Source of the DNA: JBFHES01 sp041584015
GTDB taxonomy: Bacteria > Bacteroidota > Bacteroidia > Bacteroidales > M50B96
NCBI GenBank assembly: GCA_041584015.1
Contig: JBFHES010000057.1
Span: 1-19,184 of the forward strand
Reading direction: 5' to 3'
DNA length: 19,184 nucleotides
Within the stretch, counting starts at the first letter, position 1. Each line of letters starts with the position of its first letter. Positions 13,781 to 19,184 of this stretch are shown in pieces. The notes beneath the pieces are model-generated. The model did not search any database. It was not told the DNA's origin and saw only the letters and a list, made by a program, of their open reading frames with translations. A program made the translations under genes and the position numbers.

Positions 13781-16700
13781 CTATTCAAAAACAATCATTT
13801 CATTCAATAGATTATTACCGGCAACTATTTGAATAAAATAAGCTCCCGAAGGAAGATTAGCACGATTAAAGCTAAACTTAGAAGCATTCATTTGCTTAAA
13901 TTCCTTAAGCAGTTTACCATTTATAGCATACACTCTTACTACATCAATACATTGGTCGGCACTTATATTGAGTATGTTATTAGCAGGATTAGGATACACC
14001 TTTATTTCATTATTACGTAAATCATCAATAGCATTTAGAACTTGAAGTTCTGCTGTTTCTGTTTCGATGCTCCCGCAATTATTTGAAACCTCACAAGAAT
14101 ACAGCCCTGCGTCAACAGTGGTAATTGATATTAATTCGAGCACATCAGATGTTGCACCATCAATATTTCCCCCGTTTGTAAGAGTTACACCGTCTTTTTT
14201 CCATTGATAAGTCGGATTATAACCTGAAGCAATAATTTCAAAACTTGCAGTATTACCCACACCCAATGCAACACTATCGGGCTGTAAATCTATATTTAGC
14301 GATTCATAAACAGTTAACGCTTTGGCTCTTGCCTCACTATTTCCACAAGTATTAATTGATAATACTTCGATATTACCATCATTAGGTCCAACAACAACAT
14401 CAATTGTATTTGTTGAACTTGTTCCAGTCCAACCGACTGGCAAATACCAGGCATAGGTAAGGCCTGGAGTGTTAAAAGTTGAGTACGTTTCAACAGCACC
14501 TTCACATAAGGATTGAAATCCTATTATTGCACCGGGTTGATCAGGCAGCTGACAAAAGCCGACCTTAATGGCCCAGATTCCTTCAGATACAATTGGCCCT
14601 TGTAAATTACCACCGTTAACATTTGCCGTATAAAATGCATCGGCTATTCCTGGTCGCGAAGCAGCCGTTCCCAGAGGATTGTATGCTGCAGTTGCACTAT
14701 GTTGCTCAATTCCCACATAAAAGAAATTGTTATTTACTGTAATTGAGTTTAGAAAGCTTAAAGTAACCCAAGTGTTAATATCCGAAGCAGCAATCATATA
14801 ATCCAGTCCCATTCCTACAAACGCTCCAGTGCTGTTTAGCATAACAGGTTCAATAATATTACCTACACCTTCGGTAATATATACTTTAATGTTGTTTATG
14901 GTAGCTTGTCCATTAGCAGTGTATTTTGCAAGCAATAAGCCATCATCAGTTCCAAAGCCTACACTGCCGGTAATAGCTCGATCACCAATATGGCTTAATT
15001 CATTCTCGGTTACTAACTGTACAGCTGATACATCATTATTACTATTATCCTCATCAGAAGGACAAAGTACTGTTATCTGATTGGTACCGGTTTGCTGTGG
15101 AATAATATTGCTGAACGACACATACATTGAGTCTCCGGGCTGTATTATTGATTGAGACACAACATTCGTTGAGGTATTAGCGCCGGTTATATTTAAGGTA
15201 AAATCTACACCGTAGGCCACATCTGGCCCATTGTTTCGCACAAATGCCTGAATCTGTTCAGGAGACGAAATGCCAATTGGCATATCACCTAGTGCATATA
15301 CATTTATAAGCTCGATATCATAAACTAAATTCGGATTCGTGAAGATATCGCTTTGCCACAAACCTCTGCCAAATGTGGCAGCACGTAGCTTACTTTCCAT
15401 TGGGTTATTTGCGTAGTAGATATCCAAATCGGTTACCACAACCTTTGGCATTCCGGTATTAAAGAGTTGCCAGTTAGAAATACCTAGTTTAACAAATACA
15501 CCAAAATCAGTTCCTACATACAATTCTTCTTCAACGGTGTTCTGCTTATTTTGAATAATGGTATTAACAGGAATTGAAGGCAGCCCTGATGAAATATTAG
15601 ACCAATTTGATCCTCCGTTACTCGTTTTGTAAACACCATGCGAGTTATAGCCACTAAAAGTTAACCAAACCACATTGGGGTCATTATTCTTAATGGCTAT
15701 AGATTTAAGCGATGATGAGCTTACTGGCAGGGAGCCGGTAACATTTACCCATGAACTTCCGCCATTAACTGTTTTCCAGATATCATTGTAATCGGCTACA
15801 TACATAACTTGATTATTTGACGCAGCTATAGCCATTGACCGAAGACTACTGGAAGTGTTGATATTCCCTAACTGTGTCCACGAGCTACCTTGATTCGTTG
15901 ATTTCCAAACATTCTCGTAACCAGCATACAATGTCGTGTGATTTAATGGATCAATGATGAAAGGAGTAACCCAGGCACCACCACTAGCTCCCGACGGTTC
16001 AATATCAGTAGATGAATTCCACTGATTGGTTGTTCTTGAAATCTGTCCATAAACATAAGAGGCATATTGCGTATTGTATGTGGTCGGATCAATCAAACAC
16101 TCAGTACCATCACCTCCTTTAACATCTACCCAACTACCATTATTTTTTAGAAGCTTCGATCCATTGTCCTGTAAACCTACCAATGTAGAATTTGCAACTG
16201 TTTGTGCGGTGCTCAATCTATATATCTGACTATTTACAATACCATCAGATATATCGACCCAAGAGGTTCCGTTAATGCTTGAATACACGCCACCATCATT
16301 ACATTCGTACAATTTAGAAGTTGAATTTTTGAACGCCAAAAAGTGTTTATCTGCATGCACTTCGGCAACACCATCGCCCCACCAATGATTAACAATTGTC
16401 CAGGATGTTCCTCCATTTGTTGATCGCCATGTATTAACGCCACCACAATAAACCTTATTAGCATCAGTAGGATCTGCTGCTAAAGCAAGATCATACCATC
16501 CTTGGCCACCAGAATCATACCCATCAGATTGCCAACCAAGCAAGTTAAGGTTTGAATATACCGAACTAAATGAGCTGCCACTATTGGTTGATTTAAGTAT
16601 GGCTTTAAAACCACTATTAGTATTCGCAGCAACTGCATAAACATAACTGCTATTGTCAGCAGTTACAGCAAGCTCGATTCTTCTAGCTCCTGATGAATAC

Positions 16701-17632
16701 CCATCGTAAACCATACTGAAACTTGACCCACTATTCGTTGATCTGTAAATTTCACCATCAGTAGTAGCACCATAGATGTGAGTACTACTTCCTGGTTTGA
16801 GTTCAATATCAATAAACTCATAAGAACTGCTACTCCAGGATGTACCACCATTTACAGTTTTATAGAACCCGTCTGTAGTAGCTGCATAAATAATATTATT
16901 ATTAACTGGGTCGATAAGCATACCATTTACTTCCTCCCTGTCGCCAGGAGCAAATGTTAAGCCCGTAGAATTCCAGGTTGTTCCACCATCTGTAGACTTT
17001 AAAACACCAATACTTACATTGTCAAAACCATCTCTGTCGCCGGTACCAATGTACAGAGTATTGCTTGTAGCATAATCCGAAGGAATAATAATGGCACTCA
17101 CACCAAGAACGTCGTTGTCATCGGTAAGCACAGTCCATGAACTACCGCCGTTGGTAGTTTTCCACAAGCCTCCGGCTGGTGTACCAACCCAAAAAGTGTT
17201 TGCATTACTTGGATGAAATGCAATGCAGTTAACCCTGCCAATTCCGGCATATCCTCCCCAGGAGCTGGATGGCCCCTGACTTGTCCATTCGCCACTAACA
17301 CTTTTATGCTGAACAGCGCTTTTAAATTCGGAGTGAGCGCGCTCATAGTCCTTAATTGTAGGAAAAGCGCCAGTTGTAGGATTAACTCTGGACTCCCAAT
17401 GCTGCTCCCATCTTTTAAACTGTTTCCATCCAAAGGCCTTCTTTTTTACCTTATTTTCATAATAATACCCATTAACAATGTCCTTATCCGCCCAGTACTC
17501 ATTAAAAGCTTTTTGATAATCAAAGAAGGAATAGATTTCATTTTGTTTGTTGTTGGGAAGGTTAGATTCCCATGGTTGTGCTTTAGATACAAGCAAAGAG
17601 AGCAGCAATGCCGCCGTGAAAATATACTTCAT
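13781..17632 (-). CDS. Secreted BNR/sortilin-like propeller protein with Ig domain and type A T9SS signal
   Basis: From the ATG at 17632 the protein has 1283 residues. A TTG at 17665 would add 11 residues ahead of the signal peptide MKYIFTAALLLSLLVSKAQ and is rejected. Domains in order: an N-terminal helical region (about 25-110); beta-propeller repeats of the BNR/sortilin type (about 112-760) with at least nine Asp-box-like motifs such as TTNGGSSWTVL, STDGGTTWNST and TVNGGTSWSSS; a CARDB-like domain (about 764-875); a beta domain (about 876-1023); a PKD-like segment (about 1024-1105); an Ig-like domain with WKKDG and DAGLYSCEV (about 1106-1200); and a C-terminal type A sorting domain with VYPNPANNILNIS and GAYFIQIVAGN. 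Such proteins are secreted by T9SS and often surface-bound. Glycan binding or peptidase-like activity is possible, but no catalytic motif is seen. Confidence 0.92.
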   Translation of the reverse strand: MKYIFTAALLLSLLVSKAQPWESNLPNNKQNEIYSFFDYQKAFNEYWADKDIVNGYYYENKVKKKAFGWKQFKRWEQHWESRVNPTTGAFPTIKDYERAHSEFKSAVQHKSVSGEWTSQGPSSSWGGYAGIGRVNCIAFHPSNANTFWVGTPAGGLWKTTNGGSSWTVLTDDNDVLGVSAIIIPSDYATSNTLYIGTGDRDGFDNVSIGVLKSTDGGTTWNSTGLTFAPGDREEVNGMLIDPVNNNIIYAATTDGFYKTVNGGTSWSSSSYEFIDIELKPGSSTHIYGATTDGEIYRSTNSGSSFSMVYDGYSSGARRIELAVTADNSSYVYAVAANTNSGFKAILKSTNSGSSFSSVYSNLNLLGWQSDGYDSGGQGWYDLALAADPTDANKVYCGGVNTWRSTNGGTSWTIVNHWWGDGVAEVHADKHFLAFKNSTSKLYECNDGGVYSSINGTSWVDISDGIVNSQIYRLSTAQTVANSTLVGLQDNGSKLLKNNGSWVDVKGGDGTECLIDPTTYNTQYASYVYGQISRTTNQWNSSTDIEPSGASGGAWVTPFIIDPLNHTTLYAGYENVWKSTNQGSSWTQLGNINTSSSLRSMAIAASNNQVMYVADYNDIWKTVNGGSSWVNVTGSLPVSSSSLKSIAIKNNDPNVVWLTFSGYNSHGVYKTSNGGSNWSNISSGLPSIPVNTIIQNKQNTVEEELYVGTDFGVFVKLGISNWQLFNTGMPKVVVTDLDIYYANNPMESKLRAATFGRGLWQSDIFTNPNLVYDIELINVYALGDMPIGISSPEQIQAFVRNNGPDVAYGVDFTLNITGANTSTNVVSQSIIQPGDSMYVSFSNIIPQQTGTNQITVLCPSDEDNSNNDVSAVQLVTENELSHIGDRAITGSVGFGTDDGLLLAKYTANGQATINNIKVYITEGVGNIIEPVMLNSTGAFVGMGLDYMIAASDINTWVTLSFLNSITVNNNFFYVGIEQHSATAAYNPLGTAASRPGIADAFYTANVNGGNLQGPIVSEGIWAIKVGFCQLPDQPGAIIGFQSLCEGAVETYSTFNTPGLTYAWYLPVGWTGTSSTNTIDVVVGPNDGNIEVLSINTCGNSEARAKALTVYESLNIDLQPDSVALGVGNTASFEIIASGYNPTYQWKKDGVTLTNGGNIDGATSDVLELISITTVDAGLYSCEVSNNCGSIETETAELQVLNAIDDLRNNEIKVYPNPANNILNISADQCIDVVRVYAINGKLLKEFKQMNASKFSFNRANLPSGAYFIQIVAGNNLLNEMIVFE

Positions 17633-17662
17633 ACACTTAATAAATTGGCAATTATACGCGGT

Positions 17663-17670
17663 CAAAATTA
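17663..17670 (-). promoter_or_regulatory. TAnnTTTG promoter element for the T9SS type A substrate gene
   Basis: On the minus strand these bases read TAATTTTG, an exact match to TAnnTTTG, 30 nt before the ATG at 17632. This also favours that ATG over the TTG at 17665, which would lie inside the promoter element. Confidence 0.55.
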
Positions 17671-17789
17671 CTAAATATTAAATGCCTGCTCTTGATTTAA
17701 CATGAATTTAAGACATCTCATTTAATCACCTTTTACGAATGAGAGCATCACCAATTAGCTTTTGAAAAGTTCCTAATGGTCATTGAAGC

Positions 17790-17819
17790 TTTGTCTAAGC
17801 ATTAAAATTGTTAAATTTG
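17790..17819 (+). promoter_or_regulatory. Promoter (TTTG, 18 nt, TAAATTTG) upstream of the PAS/GAF sensor gene
   Basis: TTTG at 17790-17793 and TAAATTTG at 17812-17819 fit the Bacteroidota -33 and -7 elements with an 18-nt spacer. Transcription would begin near 17826, giving a leader of about 145 nt before the ATG at 17970. The 337-bp gap 17633-17969 holds this promoter, the opposite promoter at 17663-17670, and no gene that I can support. Confidence 0.6.
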
Positions 17820-17969
17820 ACAACAAACCACTTTTTACGGAAAAATATACTGGAGTCTGTTGAAATATTTTAAATAAAACTTAACAAGATGAAAACATAG
17901 AACAGATTCTCTCGTAAAATTTATAGACAGCAAACAATAGGTATCCATATAAACAAAACTAACAGATTG

Positions 17970-19184
17970 ATGAAATTCAATAATAATAATTCTGACACGC
18001 ATCATGATCTTGATTACCATGCGAATGATGCAGTTTTTTTTATTGACAGCAATTTTAGAATTATTGAATGGAACAAAGCACAAGAAGAGCTTACCGGAAT
18101 AAAAAAAGCAGAAAGTCTAAATAAATTGGCGTGGGATGTGCTGGATAGACTCACACCTGAAAGAATTAAGACGCGAAGATCAAAGACCGCGTTAAAAAAT
18201 ACGATCCAAGCCAATTATAAGAATAAAGTTGATTCAAAGCCTATACTACTGGATATACAATCTGGCGACGAGACGATAAAGCATATTCGACAAAATTACT
18301 TCTTTCTTAAAAAGAACGATATAGATTATTTAGGATTTACGAGCATTGACCTAACTCACTTAATTGATGAAAATGAGAAATTGCAGCAAAGTGACAACTA
18401 TCTCGACTTCTTAACGAATACTGCAATCGACCTCTTTCAATGCAAAACATTAATTGAACTTTATGAATATGCGGCCAAAAAGATCTATGAGCTTTTTGGA
18501 AGTGAAGGGTTAATAACCGTTTCGGAATTTGATCTTCATAAAAACACATGGAGAATTGCAGCTTATCAAGGCTTGAACGAAACTTTTCAGAAAATATCAC
18601 GCCTAATCGGATTTGATGTAACCAAAATGGAAGGTGAAATAGATAATGAATATTATCAGAACCTGAAAGAAGGTGAACTAACGGAGATCAAGCACAGTTT
18701 TAATTTCTTAACCAACGGACAAGTATCACTTCGGGCAGAGGCAATCTTAGTAAAAGCCTTAAGGCATAAAGGCACGTATGTAATTAGCTTTAAAGAAGAC
18801 GATACTGTTTTGGGTTGTATGACATTCATACTCAATCACAAATCAAAAACGCCTAACAAACTGCTTGTTGAATCTTTTATGAAACAGGTATCGGTACATA
18901 TAAAAAAGAAGAATGCTGAAAATAAACTAGCACTTAGCGAGGGTAAGTACAAGGCTATAGTTGAGAATAGCTACGACGGAATTTATATCTACGCAGGTGA
19001 ACGATTTCTTTTTATCAACGGGAAAGCTTCTGAGTTATCAGGATATAGTGATGAGGAATTCCATGCACTAAAAGTTTGGGAATTCATTCATCCCGATGAC
19101 AGACAACGGGTTTATGAATTAGGAAAAAAAAGAGCAGAAGGTATTGCTGCTTCGTCAAACTATGAGGCAAGAGTGATATGCAAG
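17970..19184 (+). CDS. PAS-GAF-PAS sensor protein (partial, 3' end outside window)
   Basis: The frame is open from the ATG at 17970 to the window edge, 405 codons with no stop. Residues 15-130 form a PAS domain (DAVFFIDSNFRIIEWNKAQEELTG). Residues about 145-315 form a GAF-like domain (TLIELYEYAAKKIYELFG … VLGCMTFIL … ESFMKQVSVHIKKKNAENKL). From about 320 a second PAS begins (SEGKYKAIVENSYDGIYIY … SGYSDEEFHALKVWEFIHPDDRQRV) and continues past the edge. There is no signal peptide or membrane helix, so this part is cytoplasmic. This layout is usual for hybrid or simple histidine kinases of Bacteroidota, so a kinase core is expected beyond the window. The output domain cannot be stated. Confidence 0.85.
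   Translation, partial: MKFNNNNSDTHHDLDYHANDAVFFIDSNFRIIEWNKAQEELTGIKKAESLNKLAWDVLDRLTPERIKTRRSKTALKNTIQANYKNKVDSKPILLDIQSGDETIKHIRQNYFFLKKNDIDYLGFTSIDLTHLIDENEKLQQSDNYLDFLTNTAIDLFQCKTLIELYEYAAKKIYELFGSEGLITVSEFDLHKNTWRIAAYQGLNETFQKISRLIGFDVTKMEGEIDNEYYQNLKEGELTEIKHSFNFLTNGQVSLRAEAILVKALRHKGTYVISFKEDDTVLGCMTFILNHKSKTPNKLLVESFMKQVSVHIKKKNAENKLALSEGKYKAIVENSYDGIYIYAGERFLFINGKASELSGYSDEEFHALKVWEFIHPDDRQRVYELGKKRAEGIAASSNYEARVICK

Noticed and set aside
17633..17665. TTG start at 17665 for the large T9SS substrate
   Set aside because: It would put 11 residues ahead of a well-formed signal peptide and would fall inside the TAATTTTG promoter element.
17213..17674. 153-residue open frame antisense to the start of the large T9SS substrate
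   Set aside because: The opposite strand encodes a clear signal peptide and propeller repeats; the antisense product has no family features.

Overview
This window looks like the chromosome of a low-GC, gliding-type member of the Bacteroidota. A Cytophagales or Flavobacteriia-like bacterium is my guess from gene content only. The indicators are two substrates of the type IX secretion system (one with a type B/CHU_C C-terminus, one with a type A 'YPNPA' C-terminus), a PorP/SprF-family protein, a LytS/YehU-type histidine kinase, an ECF sigma factor followed by a membrane-anchored TPR protein, and several matches to the Bacteroidota promoter element TAnnTTTG. No rRNA, tRNA, CRISPR array, insertion sequence or phage gene was seen.

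Layout. On the minus strand, 1-1694 holds two overlapping LytS-like membrane proteins. The upstream one is an intact kinase. The downstream one runs off the window edge and carries Glu where the kinase has its phospho-accepting His. At 1842-3497 (minus) is an exported protein built from about twelve 34-residue repeats. At 3659-5854 (minus) is an ergothioneine pair, egtD then egtB. At 5980-9170 (minus) is a large SprB-repeat adhesin overlapping by 4 nt a PorP/SprF gene, probably its export partner. At 9397-10023 (minus) is an msrA with a signal-like N-terminus, divergent from a DMT/EamA transporter at 10116-11012 (plus).

The plus-strand region 11060-11876 is a two-gene unit. It encodes a DUF134 DNA-binding protein with an added C-terminal zinc ribbon and a NifX/NifB-type metal-cluster protein with a very His-rich loop. 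A perfect inverted repeat abuts its promoter and a clear terminator follows it. At 12276-13615 (plus) are an ECF sigma factor and a TM/TPR partner, ending in a strong terminator. The sigma gene is preceded by about 140 nt of nested inverted repeats (12111-12252) that no protein-coding model explains well. At 13781-17632 (minus) is a 1283-residue secreted BNR-propeller/Ig protein with its own terminator and promoter. From 17970 to the right edge (plus) is a truncated PAS-GAF-PAS sensor.

Themes: cell-surface export through T9SS, thiol and methionine redox protection (EgtB/EgtD and MsrA), and signal transduction. The least explained parts are the structured leader of the ECF sigma gene, the kinase/pseudokinase-like pair, and the palindrome-controlled DUF134/NifX-like unit.
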